Below the pieces are notes generated by a model that saw only the letters and a program-made list of their open reading frames with translations, ran no database searches and was not told the DNA's origin. From JBFLYZ01 sp040756415 (GTDB taxonomy: Bacteria; Bacteroidota; Bacteroidia; JADZBD01): a DNA stretch of 64,000 nucleotides. Position 1 is the stretch's first letter; every line of letters starts with the position of its first letter. Positions 25,726 to 35,049 of the stretch are shown here, in pieces. The stretch is from NCBI GenBank assembly GCA_040756415.1, contig JBFLYZ010000001.1:122843-186842 (forward strand). Direction: 5' to 3'. A program made the position numbers and the translations under genes.

Positions 25726-28311
25726 ATGCGTTTTGCTGCCACCATACTTTTTTTCTTTGCCTTTTGGGAGCTGAAAGCCGCAGTGGTGAAGGGCACCATC
25801 ACCGATGAGCAGGGCGGGCCCATCCCCTACGCCAGCGTCTTCGTCAAGAACTCCACCTATGGCGTTACGGCCGATCTGAAAGGTTACTTTTTCATCGAGC
25901 TTAAACCGGGACAGTATACCCTCATCTTCTCCTGCATCAGCTATGAGAACCTGGAAAGAACGGTAACCCTCACCGACAGCAAACCCCTTTACCTTAACAT
26001 CATCCTGAAAGAGTCTGCCACGCAGATCGGGGAGATATCCATCACCTCGGGCAACAGGGACCTGGCGAAGGATATTATGAAGAAAGTGATCGATAAACGC
26101 GGGGAATACTGGGGAAACATCGAGAATTACAAATGCGTGACCTACCAGAAATCATCGCTCGAAAAGGTGCTGGTCAAACAGCCCAAGATCGATTCAGCCA
26201 AAATAAAGGCCGATTCGGTCAAGCGGGCCGAGCTGCTGAGGGACACCACCAAATCCGGCAAAAAGAAAAAGGACATCAACGAGGTATTCAAGGATGGCAA
26301 GCTCAACCTGATCGAATCGCTTTCAGAGACCTACTTCGCCAAACCCGGCCTGTACAAAGAGATCATCAAGGGTTATCATGATTACGCGGCTACCGACCCG
26401 CCCTGGGACGGCAAAGGGGCTTCGCAAACCCTCGAGTACGGTGAGCACGAGATCGCGCCCGTGTATTACGGCTCTTCCAACCCTTACCTGCTGGTAAGCG
26501 ATGCGCAGACCAGCGACTTTAACTTTTACCGGAACCAGATCGATATGCCTTCCATCTGTCCCAAGCCCCTGCTTACGCCTGCCGCTGCTACCGCAACGCT
26601 GGCCTATTCCTACGACCTGGCCGGCACCTTTTACGAAGAAGGCAAAAAGATCTATAAGATACAGGTCAAGCCTTTTTACAAGGAGGAATCCCTCTTCAAC
26701 GGGTACATCTATATCCAGGACAGCACCTGGGCCATAGTATCGGTCGACCTCAACGTCAACTCGGGCGCCCTGCTGTTCTGCAAGGATTTTAAGATCATGA
26801 TCAATTACTCGGAGGTGGCGCCCGGGGTATTTCTCCCGGTCAGGCGCGAATTCACCTATACCATACGCGAAGGGGCGTACAATATACTCGGGAACACGCG
26901 CATCAACCACTCCGCCTATGCCGTTAACACCACCTTTCCCGATAAGCTGTTCAACAACGAGGTGAAACGCTACGAAGATGACGCCTTTGACAAAGACAGC
27001 CTTTTCTGGATGGCCCAGCGGCCCATCCAGTTGGATGAAAAAGAGCTCAGCTACATCAGGACCACCGACAGCATAGCCAATTATTACAAAAGCCCCGAAT
27101 TCCTTGCCGAGCTGGATTCATCGTTCAACGAGATCAACGTATGGAGCTTCCTGCTCAATGGCGTAGGCCACCGCAACCGCGCCAGGAAGACCGAGTGGTA
27201 TTTCGAGCCGCTCATCGCCCAGATGATCTTCTTTGGCGTGGGGGGCTATCACCACCGCCTGGGCGGCCACTTCAACAAAGAGTTCGATAATGCGTTCTAC
27301 CTGGAAACTGACGGCCAGATCGATTACGGCTTTCTTAACAAGGATGTACGGGGAAAAATGGGGATAGGTCTTACCTATGTGCCCAAACGCTTTATACGGA
27401 CCTTCATTCGTTTTGGCGACTATTACGACATGATCAACTCCTACGCCTCCCTCACCTCCGCCTTCAGCCGAAGCAATTACGTGCGCAACAAGGAGTTCAG
27501 CGTTGCGCAGCGTATGGAGATCGTGAACGGCCTCTTTGGCGAGCTGACCTTCGAGTTCAGCGACCAGTTGCCCATTACGGGAATGAAGCTGGAGCAATGG
27601 TCGCAGGAGCTGTTCGACACCATCAACACTCCCACGGATTTTACGCGGTACACCAAAGCGGAGCTGAAGCTGGAGCTGAAATACAGGATCAGGCAGAAGT
27701 ACGTGATCAAGAACAAAAAGAAGATCATCCTGGGCTCCAAGTGGCCCGAGCTGAAGCTGATCTACCGCAAGGGCATTCCGGGCCTGTTGAACAGCGAGGT
27801 GGATTTCGACTACATTGAGATCGGCACCACCGATGAAATGAACTGGGGCCGCTTCGGCACAAGCAAATGGAGCGTGCTGGCGGGTGAGTTCTTCAACAGG
27901 AGGAACCTGCGCGAGCTGGAGCATAAGTACTTCCGGGGCTCTGACCAGATCATCTTTTCCGATCCGGTACGCTCATTCCAGCTCCTGGGCGTCACGTTCA
28001 AAACGGATCAGACCTATTTCAGGGCTAATTTCATTCACCATTTCGAGGGGCTTATCGGCAACAAGATACCGGGCATCAGCAAGCTCAGGATCACATCGGC
28101 AGCAGGTGGCGGAGTGCTGATGATCCCCTCGCAGAACTTCAGCCACGTTGAGTTCTATCTTGGCCTGGAACGCATCGTGCGTATACGCAAGCAGCTTTTC
28201 CGCTTCGGCATCTTTGCCGTTACGGCCGATAATACCCTGGTCAACCCGAAGCTGACCTATAAAATAGGCATAAGCTTCTACAATACCTTTACGCGTAAGT
28301 GGGACTATTGA
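25726..28311 (+). CDS. DUF5686 outer-membrane protein with carboxypeptidase-regulatory-like domain
   Basis: An 861-residue outer-membrane protein. After a signal peptide (ATILFFFAFWELKAA), a CarboxypepD_reg-like beta-sandwich occupies about 21-110 (VVKGTITDEQGGPIPYASVF), the usual plug-side domain of TonB-type and DUF5686 proteins. The rest is the DUF5686 family: MKKVIDKRGEYWGNIENYKC, then a long C-terminal half rich in alternating beta segments ending in an aromatic (KWDY), as expected of a beta-barrel. The function of the family is not settled. It is monocistronic and ends 7 bp from the convergent T9SS cargo gene. Confidence 0.88.
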   Translation: MRFAATILFFFAFWELKAAVVKGTITDEQGGPIPYASVFVKNSTYGVTADLKGYFFIELKPGQYTLIFSCISYENLERTVTLTDSKPLYLNIILKESATQIGEISITSGNRDLAKDIMKKVIDKRGEYWGNIENYKCVTYQKSSLEKVLVKQPKIDSAKIKADSVKRAELLRDTTKSGKKKKDINEVFKDGKLNLIESLSETYFAKPGLYKEIIKGYHDYAATDPPWDGKGASQTLEYGEHEIAPVYYGSSNPYLLVSDAQTSDFNFYRNQIDMPSICPKPLLTPAAATATLAYSYDLAGTFYEEGKKIYKIQVKPFYKEESLFNGYIYIQDSTWAIVSVDLNVNSGALLFCKDFKIMINYSEVAPGVFLPVRREFTYTIREGAYNILGNTRINHSAYAVNTTFPDKLFNNEVKRYEDDAFDKDSLFWMAQRPIQLDEKELSYIRTTDSIANYYKSPEFLAELDSSFNEINVWSFLLNGVGHRNRARKTEWYFEPLIAQMIFFGVGGYHHRLGGHFNKEFDNAFYLETDGQIDYGFLNKDVRGKMGIGLTYVPKRFIRTFIRFGDYYDMINSYASLTSAFSRSNYVRNKEFSVAQRMEIVNGLFGELTFEFSDQLPITGMKLEQWSQELFDTINTPTDFTRYTKAELKLELKYRIRQKYVIKNKKKIILGSKWPELKLIYRKGIPGLLNSEVDFDYIEIGTTDEMNWGRFGTSKWSVLAGEFFNRRNLRELEHKYFRGSDQIIFSDPVRSFQLLGVTFKTDQTYFRANFIHHFEGLIGNKIPGISKLRITSAAGGGVLMIPSQNFSHVEFYLGLERIVRIRKQLFRFGIFAVTADNTLVNPKLTYKIGISFYNTFTRKWDY

Positions 28312-28318
28312 TGGCGGC

Positions 28319-29386
28319 CTACCGGGTAATGATCAGCTTCTTCACTGACGTGGCGTTGGCCGTACTAAGCTGAACAAAATAAACACCCGGGGCGTAGCCG
28401 CGCAGGTCGAACACCTGTTTGTTCAGGCCGGGCAGGCCCTGTACCCGAAGAAAAACCAGTTGTTTCCCCGAGAGGTCGCTGATGCGTATATCCATCTTTT
28501 CGGCTTTCGCCAGCTCAAACTCGAGACAGGCCAGCTCGCTGGCAGGATTAGGATAGATGGCCAGTGAGGCTGCGCCCAGCGTTTCATCCACGCCCACCTG
28601 CGGTACCGCCTGCATGGTATCCTGGTACCACACCGCGGTCACCAGCGGGCTGCCGAAAAAGTCAGAGGCCTCGACCTGCAGAACGGGTATTTTTTTACCG
28701 GGAGCAAGCCATTTGTATTCATAGGATTCGGCACGCGGTATGCTGAAACCTATGCCCAGCGTATCGATATACACGGTATCGGTAATATTCAGCGTGGATT
28801 TTACCCGCAGGGCCTGGTAGGTGCCGTAAGGAGTGGTAATGGTACCCCAGCCATCGGCCACGTTCCGCCTGCGTATGGTCTGGCCGTAAAAGAAGAGGTT
28901 GGGAACCTGGAAGCCATAGCCGCCAAAGCTGGAATCGGTATCGCCAAACTGCAGGGGGAAACGATACACGATATCGGGAGAACCGTATATGACCGGTATA
29001 GGCAGGCCCGACAAGGTCATGCCAATCCCCACCTGCTTGTACTGCGAAGAGCTTTCCTTGAAAAAATTATACACATCCGTAGGGATAAGCGCGAATACCG
29101 AATCGGGCGTGTATGCGTACTGCCCGTAGGATGCGGTGAGCGAGAACGGCAGAGGGTAAGCCGTGCTGACAGGAGAAACGAACCGTTCCAGGTTCTGGAA
29201 ATCGGGAACGAGCGTAGAATAGTTCCACGAATAACTAGGCCCCACGGAGTCGGGGTCGGCAAAATAATTGCCCGCATAGCTTACTCGTATCGTGTCACCG
29301 GAATTGGGCATATCGCTTTGCCCGATAGTGACCTGCGCCAGGCACGCGGCAGGAGCAAAAAAGAAAGGGATGCAGATCCTTTTCAT
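28319..29386 (-). CDS. Secreted protein with T9SS type A sorting domain
   Basis: A 355-residue cargo protein of the type IX secretion system. The signal peptide is MKRICIPFFFAPAACLAQ (start chosen at ATG 29386 for this reason; the frame opens at 29416). The central part has no recognised catalytic domain. The last 75 residues are a classic sorting domain: IYPNPASELACLEFELAKAE, then KQVFDLRGYAPGVYFVQLST and VKKLIITR. The protein is therefore predicted to be exported and anchored or released at the cell surface. Many Tyr, Pro and Gly residues suggest a beta-rich extracellular fold. Confidence 0.85.
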   Translation of the reverse strand: MKRICIPFFFAPAACLAQVTIGQSDMPNSGDTIRVSYAGNYFADPDSVGPSYSWNYSTLVPDFQNLERFVSPVSTAYPLPFSLTASYGQYAYTPDSVFALIPTDVYNFFKESSSQYKQVGIGMTLSGLPIPVIYGSPDIVYRFPLQFGDTDSSFGGYGFQVPNLFFYGQTIRRRNVADGWGTITTPYGTYQALRVKSTLNITDTVYIDTLGIGFSIPRAESYEYKWLAPGKKIPVLQVEASDFFGSPLVTAVWYQDTMQAVPQVGVDETLGAASLAIYPNPASELACLEFELAKAEKMDIRISDLSGKQLVFLRVQGLPGLNKQVFDLRGYAPGVYFVQLSTANATSVKKLIITR

Positions 29387-29401
29387 AGGGTGCTGTTTAA
29401 G

Positions 29402-29409
29402 CAAAGATA
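29402..29409 (-). promoter_or_regulatory. Promoter -7 element for the T9SS cargo gene
   Basis: TATCTTTG on the minus strand, a full match to TAnnTTTG, 15 bp upstream of the ATG at 29386. No -33 TTG at the usual distance. Confidence 0.4.
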
Positions 29410-29522
29410 TAAACATTAGCGTGGAAAGCGTATCGGCCTATACTTATTTTCAGCCCTGCCGCGGATCGGGTCTTTGCGGCCTCGCTTACCCGCATACCTG
29501 CTGAGCCATGTTCCGGCCCAGA

Positions 29523-30923
29523 TCAAAACATCTTGCCCGGGTTCATGATGCCATTGGGGTCGAACACTTTTTTGATCTCTTTCTGCAGCACGATATGATG
29601 AGGCGGGAACGCGATATCCATATAGCTTTTCTGCACCAGGCCGATGCCATGCTCTCCGGAGATGGTGCCGCCCAGCCGTACGCAGAGCCCGAACAGCTCC
29701 CTGATCCCCTTCGTCAGCTCATTGTTCCACTTCTCATCGCTCATATCGCCCTTGATGATGTTCACGTGCAGGTTGCCGTCACCCGTATGTCCGTAGCATA
29801 CCGACCTGAAACCGTATTTGCGGCCGATCTCCTTTACTCCTTTCAGCAGGGCGGGCAGTTCGGCACGGGGCACCACCGTATCCTCCTCCTTATAGATGGA
29901 GTGCGATTTCACCGCCTCCCCTACTCCGCGCCTCATCCGCCAGAGATTATTCTTCTGCTCCTCGGTATCGGCAAACAGTATCTCCCCGCATTCGTGCCCC
30001 TGCATGACACCCGCGATCACCTCCGCCTCCCTCATCAGCACGCCTTCATCATTTCCGTCCAGCTCGATCAGCAGGTGGGCCTGAACCTGGTCCGGGATGT
30101 TCAGCGATACGCCCGTAACGTATCTCAGGGCCCAGTCGATGGCATCGCGCTCCATGAACTCCATACCGCTGGGGGTGATGCCCGCTCTGAACACATCGGC
30201 CACCGAAGCGCAGGCCTTCTCAGCCGAAAAGAAAGGCACCAGCATGACCACCGTCTTTTGCGGCAGCGGGATCAGCCGAAAAACGATCCTGGTCACCACG
30301 CCCAGCATACCCTCGCTCCCCACCATAAGCTGGGTGAGGTTGAACCCGGTGGAGTTCTTCAGCACATTGGCCCCGGTCCAGATGATATCGCCACCGGGAA
30401 GCACCACCTCGAGGTTGAGCACATAGTCCTTCGTGGTGCCGTACTTCACGGCTTTCGGGCCGCCCGAGGAAAGGGCGATGTTTCCGCCCAGGAAACAGCT
30501 TCCCTTGCTGGCCGGGTCGGGCGGGTAAAAAAGGCCTTTTTCCTTTACGGCCTGCTGGAACACTTCGTTGATCACGCCCGGCTCTACCGTGGCCTGCAGG
30601 TTACGCTCATCGATGGCAATGATGCTGTTCATCCTTTCCACGGACAACAGCACCCCACCGTAAACGGGCAGCGCGGCCCCGCTCAGGCCGGTACCGGCAC
30701 CCCGCGGTGTAACCGGGATCAGTTCCCTGTTGCATATCCGCATGATGGCCGATATCTCCGCGGATGTGCGCGGCTTCAGCACCACCTCGGGAAAATAGCG
30801 CAGGTCTTCCGTTTCATCGCGCGAATACCGCTCCATCGCTTCCCGGTCGGCCAGGACGAATTCCTTCCCGAGTATCTGTTCAAACTCGCTGATTATGGCC
30901 GGTGTTATTTTGCCGAATTTCAC
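29523..30923 (-). CDS. FAD-linked oxidase, GlcD/D-lactate dehydrogenase type
   Basis: A 466-residue flavoenzyme of the glycolate oxidase GlcD/D-2-hydroxyacid dehydrogenase family. The FAD-binding domain (about 35-215) shows VVLKPRTSAEISAIMRICNR, PVTPRGAGTGLSGAALPVYG and GSCFLGGNIALSSGGPKAVK; the C-terminal oxidase domain ends with GTISGEHGIGLVQKSYM, a signature segment. The substrate is probably glycolate, D-lactate or another 2-hydroxyacid. The start is GTG 30923, overlapping the TAG stop of the S41 peptidase gene by one base. Confidence 0.92.
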   Translation of the reverse strand: MKFGKITPAIISEFEQILGKEFVLADREAMERYSRDETEDLRYFPEVVLKPRTSAEISAIMRICNRELIPVTPRGAGTGLSGAALPVYGGVLLSVERMNSIIAIDERNLQATVEPGVINEVFQQAVKEKGLFYPPDPASKGSCFLGGNIALSSGGPKAVKYGTTKDYVLNLEVVLPGGDIIWTGANVLKNSTGFNLTQLMVGSEGMLGVVTRIVFRLIPLPQKTVVMLVPFFSAEKACASVADVFRAGITPSGMEFMERDAIDWALRYVTGVSLNIPDQVQAHLLIELDGNDEGVLMREAEVIAGVMQGHECGEILFADTEEQKNNLWRMRRGVGEAVKSHSIYKEEDTVVPRAELPALLKGVKEIGRKYGFRSVCYGHTGDGNLHVNIIKGDMSDEKWNNELTKGIRELFGLCVRLGGTISGEHGIGLVQKSYMDIAFPPHHIVLQKEIKKVFDPNGIMNPGKMF

Positions 30924-32401
30924 TATCGCATCATTTTATTTTTCAATATCAGGTCAATGGCGAACCTGAGCTCGGTATCGCGGTTGGCCATCAGGTCCTC
31001 AACGCTGCGTTCTACGGGGTAATCGGGCATCACCCCTCTTCCGCGTGCCGGGAAACCTTTTACATCGAACACATTCCTGACCAGGGGAAAACGCACCCTG
31101 ACCGAGGTATTGGGCAGGATGAGCTGGGGATAAACCACTCCATTGCAGCCATAATAATCCCCACCGCTCTCTTCACCGATAAAAATGGCGCGCTTATGAT
31201 GATTGGCCAGCGAAGCGAAGCTGGATGCAGCGGAAAAAGTGCCGCCATTGATGATCACATATACCTTCCCGCCAAAATGATTCTCCTTTTTCGGCTTTTT
31301 CCATTTGCGCATTTTCAGAAAGCGTATCTCGTCCTTGCCCACCTCGTTTTTGACCGCCATTTTTTTATAGAGGTTGAAGCGGTACGGCTTATCCATGTAG
31401 TTCGGGTAGGAAAAGGCCTTCTGCGTGGTGATATAGTTGTTCCGGTACACGCGGAACACCGAATCGGCTATGAAGCTGTACAGGTACCCCTCGTAGGTAT
31501 CCTCGCCCCCCGTATTCCAGCGCAGGTCGATGATGAGGTTCTTTACGCCCGAGCGCTTGATGAGCCGGAAGGCGGATTTAATAAAGCTCTTGAACTTTTC
31601 CTTGTTTTTCCTGAGCACCTTGTGTGAAAAGGTATGCACGGTAAGCACGCCTATGCCTGAATCGGGATAGATCTTCAGGCGCAGGTGCCTGAACTTGGGG
31701 AGGTTCAGCTTGGCCAGGCGTTCATCCCTTACTTTTTTGAGCGCGCTGGCCTTCATCGCCTTCAGCGTTACGGTCTTCTTTTCACCGCCCGGAAGCTCAC
31801 AATCCATAACGAACTCGGCCGGGCTCCCTATCAGGATATTGTAGTACAGGTAAAAATCAACGTTAAGCTGCACGTACTTCGATGTTTCAATGAACCCGTC
31901 ACCGGGTATCATGGAGAACAGCTTTTTCGTCAGCTCGGGGATGGCGGTACCGTTGATCGTCAGGATGCGTGTGCCTACGGGCAGGGAGTTGGTGCCGCTG
32001 TTGTCCTCGCGCACGTACATCTCCTTGCCGATGTACCGGATCAGCAGCGGGAAGAGCACCGGCTCCCGGTTCAGGTGAAGCGCCCAATAATCGTCAGACG
32101 CAGCCACGGCCGTATGCCCGCAGCCGATCTGAGCGGTAATGCCGGCCAGTATCCGCACCAGGTCCAGCTCGCTCATCGGCCCCTGCAAGCGCTTTTGTGC
32201 CGCGCTGAACACGCTGTCCATGTACCCCTTGCTGCGGAAAGAATACAGGCCGGGGTGCGACTCCTCCAGCGCATAGCGGAACACCAGGAAATCCTCCTTC
32301 AGCGCGTCCAGTCCGTATTTTTTCCATGGATCGTACTGCTGCCCGCAGGCGGCCAGGGCCGGGCACGAAAGCATAAAGCATGTCAGTATTCTGTTTATCA
32401 T
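30923..32401 (-). CDS. S41 family peptidase, lipoprotein
   Basis: A 492-residue C-terminal-processing-peptidase-like protein. The N-terminus ends in a perfect lipobox, PALAACGQQ, so it is a lipoprotein. A PDZ-like segment (VGTRILTINGTAIPELTKKL) precedes the S41 core: LTVHTFSHK, NLIIDLRWNTGGEDTYEGYL, and VYVIINGGTFSAASSFASLA with the likely nucleophile Ser, then IGEESGGDYYG. This layout matches the many S41 peptidases of Bacteroidota that act on unknown periplasmic or surface substrates. It is coupled to the downstream FAD oxidase gene by a one-base overlap, although the functional link is unclear. Confidence 0.88.
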   Translation of the reverse strand: MINRILTCFMLSCPALAACGQQYDPWKKYGLDALKEDFLVFRYALEESHPGLYSFRSKGYMDSVFSAAQKRLQGPMSELDLVRILAGITAQIGCGHTAVAASDDYWALHLNREPVLFPLLIRYIGKEMYVREDNSGTNSLPVGTRILTINGTAIPELTKKLFSMIPGDGFIETSKYVQLNVDFYLYYNILIGSPAEFVMDCELPGGEKKTVTLKAMKASALKKVRDERLAKLNLPKFRHLRLKIYPDSGIGVLTVHTFSHKVLRKNKEKFKSFIKSAFRLIKRSGVKNLIIDLRWNTGGEDTYEGYLYSFIADSVFRVYRNNYITTQKAFSYPNYMDKPYRFNLYKKMAVKNEVGKDEIRFLKMRKWKKPKKENHFGGKVYVIINGGTFSAASSFASLANHHKRAIFIGEESGGDYYGCNGVVYPQLILPNTSVRVRFPLVRNVFDVKGFPARGRGVMPDYPVERSVEDLMANRDTELRFAIDLILKNKMMR

Positions 32402-32460
32402 GGAAATCTGCCGCCTGTAAAAGACCCGCCCGCTGCGATGCCTTTTTTCATAATTTCACC

Positions 32461-32468
32461 CAAAAATA
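32461..32468 (-). promoter_or_regulatory. Possible promoter -7 element for the S41 peptidase operon
   Basis: TATTTTTG on the minus strand, a full match to TAnnTTTG, 59 bp upstream of the ATG. It lies in AT-rich sequence, so a chance match is possible. Confidence 0.3.
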
Positions 32469-32523
32469 ACACTGCCGGCACTAATCTTTTTTAATTTCCG
32501 GACCCATTTATAAACAATACACG

Positions 32524-34731
32524 ATGAACAAGTTTTTCTTTTATACCCTGCTCCTGCTTGCCCTAACCTCCCCATCGGCTGCCCAGCAGCAAAAAAAAGA
32601 CATTAGCCCGGAGGATATCTGGAAGAGCGGAACCTTTGCCATGGATTATTTCTTCCCGCCCGAATCCATGAACGATGGGATACATTATTCCCAGCTCGAT
32701 TATAACGATAACCTGGGCGAGATCGTCAAGTATTCCTACAAGACGGGCAAAGCGGTGGCTACCATCGTAAAAGGCAGTGAGCTGACCCCTTCCGATATGG
32801 TAGGCAAGGCCAAACCCTTCAGGATAGAAGGTTACCGGTTCAGCCCTGACGAGACGAAGATCCTTATCTGGAACGAGACCGAGCAGATCTACCGCCACAG
32901 CACCCGCGAGATCTACTACGTTTACGATATCAAGACAAAAAAGAACACCCTGCTTTCGGATTACGGCAAGCAAAGCTACGCCCGCTTCTCACCTGACGGC
33001 AAAAAGGTAGCCTTCGTGCGCGAGAACAACATTTTTTACAAAGACCTTTCCAGCGGAAACGAAGTGCAGGTGACCTTTGACGGGAAGATCAACCACATCA
33101 TCAATGGAGCGGTCGACTGGGTTTACGAAGAAGAGTTCAGCATGGATGCAGGCTTCCAGTGGTCGCCCGATGGGAACCGTATTGCCTATTACCGCTTTGA
33201 TGAAAGCATGGTGAAGGAATTCTCCATGACCATGTTCCGGGGTGAGCTTTACCCGGCCGAATACAAGTATAAGTACCCCAAGGCCGGGGAAGAGAATTCA
33301 ACGGTAAGCATTCACTGTTACGATGTAAAGCTGAACCAGTCGCATATGCTGCCGCTGGGGACGGGCAAGGATGATTACATTCCCCGGATCAAATGGACAA
33401 GCGACCCGGCCGTGCTGAGCATTCAGAAGATGAACCGCCTGCAGAACAAGCTGGAGCTGGTCCTGGTCAATTTCAGCAAAGCCCCGCAGGGTGAGCCGAA
33501 AACGCTTATGACCGAGGAATCAAAGACCTACATCGAAATATCCGATCACCTGACCTTCCTTGCGGACAAGAAACATTATATCTGGAGCAGCGAGAAGGAC
33601 GGGTTCTTTCACCTTTACCTTTACGACATGACCGGAAAACAGGTGAACCAGATCACCAAAGGTAACTGGGACATTGCCGGCTTTTACGGTGTGGACGAGG
33701 CCAAAAAGCTGGTGTATTACACCTCGGCCGAGGCATCGCCTATGGAAAGAGAGCTGTTCAGCGTCAAGCTCGATGGCAGCGGAAAGAAAAAGCTCAGCGC
33801 CAAAAAAGGCACCAACACGCCCTATTTCAGCACCGGCTTCAAATACTATATCAACTCCCATTCAGATGCCAACACCCCGCCTGCGGTAACGCTTCATTCG
33901 GCTGACGGAAAGCTGATCCGCACCCTGCTGGATAATGTCCAGCTCAAGGACAAAATGAAGGACTACAACATTGCCAAAAAGGAGTTTTTCAAGTTCAAGA
34001 CCTCCGAAGGGGTGGAGCTGAACGGCTGGATGATGAAACCCTGGAATTTCGATGCAGGAAAAAAATACCCGGTATTCATGACCGTTTACGGGGGGCCGGG
34101 GGCCAATACCGTTAACGATGCCTGGGATGGCCGCGGTTATTTCTGGCACCAGTTGCTCACCCAAAAGGGGTATATTGTGGTTTCGGTCGATAACCGGGGC
34201 ACCGGCTACCGCGGCTACGAATTCAAGCACTGCACCTATAAGCAGTTGGGTAAGCTGGAGGTGGCCGACCAGATCGAAGCGGCCAAATACCTGGGCGCCC
34301 AGCCCTACGTGGATAAAGCCCGCATCGGCATCTTTGGCTGGAGCTACGGAGGTTACATGAGCTCGCTTTGCATCACCAAGGGAGCTGATTTCTTCAGGAT
34401 GGCCATTGCCGTTGCGCCAGTTACCAACTGGAGATACTACGATTCCATCTATACCGAGCGGTACAACGGCCTGCCCCAGGATAATCCTTCGGGCTATGAC
34501 GATAATTCCCCGATCCATTTCGTGAAAAGCCTGAAAGGGAAATACCTGCTGATACACGGCACGGCCGATGATAATGTGCATTTCCAGAACGCAGCCGAGA
34601 TGCAGTCTGCCCTGGTGAAAGCGGGCAAACAGTTCGACTCATTCTATTATCCGGATAAGAACCATGGCATGTGGGGCGCTCATTACCACCTCTACACCAT
34701 GATGACCAATTACATCCTCGGGAATCTCTGA
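32524..34731 (+). CDS. Dipeptidyl peptidase IV family protein (S9B)
   Basis: A secreted serine exopeptidase of 735 residues that removes X-Pro or X-Ala dipeptides from peptide N-termini. The signal peptide (FFYTLLLLALTSPSAA) is followed by the eight-bladed propeller (about 60-480), containing the double-Glu motif in VDWVYEEEFSMDAGF that binds the substrate amino group. The alpha/beta hydrolase domain has Ser607 in FGWSYGGYMSS, Asp in HGTADDNVHF and His in DKNHGMWG. It is likely periplasmic, feeding peptide use; a peptide transporter gene lies at 36.8 kb. Confidence 0.94.
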   Translation: MNKFFFYTLLLLALTSPSAAQQQKKDISPEDIWKSGTFAMDYFFPPESMNDGIHYSQLDYNDNLGEIVKYSYKTGKAVATIVKGSELTPSDMVGKAKPFRIEGYRFSPDETKILIWNETEQIYRHSTREIYYVYDIKTKKNTLLSDYGKQSYARFSPDGKKVAFVRENNIFYKDLSSGNEVQVTFDGKINHIINGAVDWVYEEEFSMDAGFQWSPDGNRIAYYRFDESMVKEFSMTMFRGELYPAEYKYKYPKAGEENSTVSIHCYDVKLNQSHMLPLGTGKDDYIPRIKWTSDPAVLSIQKMNRLQNKLELVLVNFSKAPQGEPKTLMTEESKTYIEISDHLTFLADKKHYIWSSEKDGFFHLYLYDMTGKQVNQITKGNWDIAGFYGVDEAKKLVYYTSAEASPMERELFSVKLDGSGKKKLSAKKGTNTPYFSTGFKYYINSHSDANTPPAVTLHSADGKLIRTLLDNVQLKDKMKDYNIAKKEFFKFKTSEGVELNGWMMKPWNFDAGKKYPVFMTVYGGPGANTVNDAWDGRGYFWHQLLTQKGYIVVSVDNRGTGYRGYEFKHCTYKQLGKLEVADQIEAAKYLGAQPYVDKARIGIFGWSYGGYMSSLCITKGADFFRMAIAVAPVTNWRYYDSIYTERYNGLPQDNPSGYDDNSPIHFVKSLKGKYLLIHGTADDNVHFQNAAEMQSALVKAGKQFDSFYYPDKNHGMWGAHYHLYTMMTNYILGNL

Positions 34732-34790
34732 TCCGGCCCGCCCGCAGCGGAAGGCATGATTTTCCAGGCAGGGCTGGCTTACTGCCTCCT

Positions 34791-34977
34791 ATGCCGGAAG
34801 GACCTTCCATTGTCATCCTGAAAGAAGAGGCCGCTATTTTCGCAGGCAAAAAAGTATTGCGCACGGAAGGCAGCAACAAGCTCGACCTGCAGCAGCCGGC
34901 CATTGATAAAGAAACACCTGGGTAAAACGAACAGGCGCGGCTTCTTCTGCGGGCATTGCCAGAAACTGTATCGTTGA
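34791..34977 (+). pseudogene. Fpg/Nei-family DNA glycosylase remnant with internal deletion
   Basis: Two ends of one gene survive. At 34791-34899 the frame reads MPEGPSIVILKEEAAIFAGK and onward, the N-terminus of formamidopyrimidine/endonuclease VIII glycosylases, including the catalytic Pro2 and Glu3. At 34900-34977, in another frame, it reads PLIKKHLGKTNRRGFFCGHC then QKLYR and a TGA stop, the C-terminal zinc finger of the same family. Normal proteins have 240-290 residues; here about 200 central codons are gone and the ends are out of frame. The N-terminal frame alone gives a 44-residue peptide ending at 34925. It fills most of the 318-bp gap after the DPP IV gene. Confidence 0.75.
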
Positions 34978-35037
34978 GTGCCGCTAAAGTTACCCTGAAA
35001 TTCTGCGGTCTGGCAGCCTTTTTGCGAGGATACATTC

Positions 35038-35046
35038 AGGAGGTGA
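35038..35046 (+). promoter_or_regulatory. Perfect Shine-Dalgarno site of the coiled-coil protein gene
   Basis: AGGAGGTGA, three bases before the ATG (six bases from GGAGG). A full complement to the 16S 3' end, rare in this window. Confidence 0.75.
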
Positions 35047-35049
35047 GCC

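Noticed and set aside
29508..31022. 504-codon plus-strand frame over the GlcD-type oxidase
   Set aside because: Shadow of the minus-strand flavoenzyme, rich in His and Gln as antisense frames are here.
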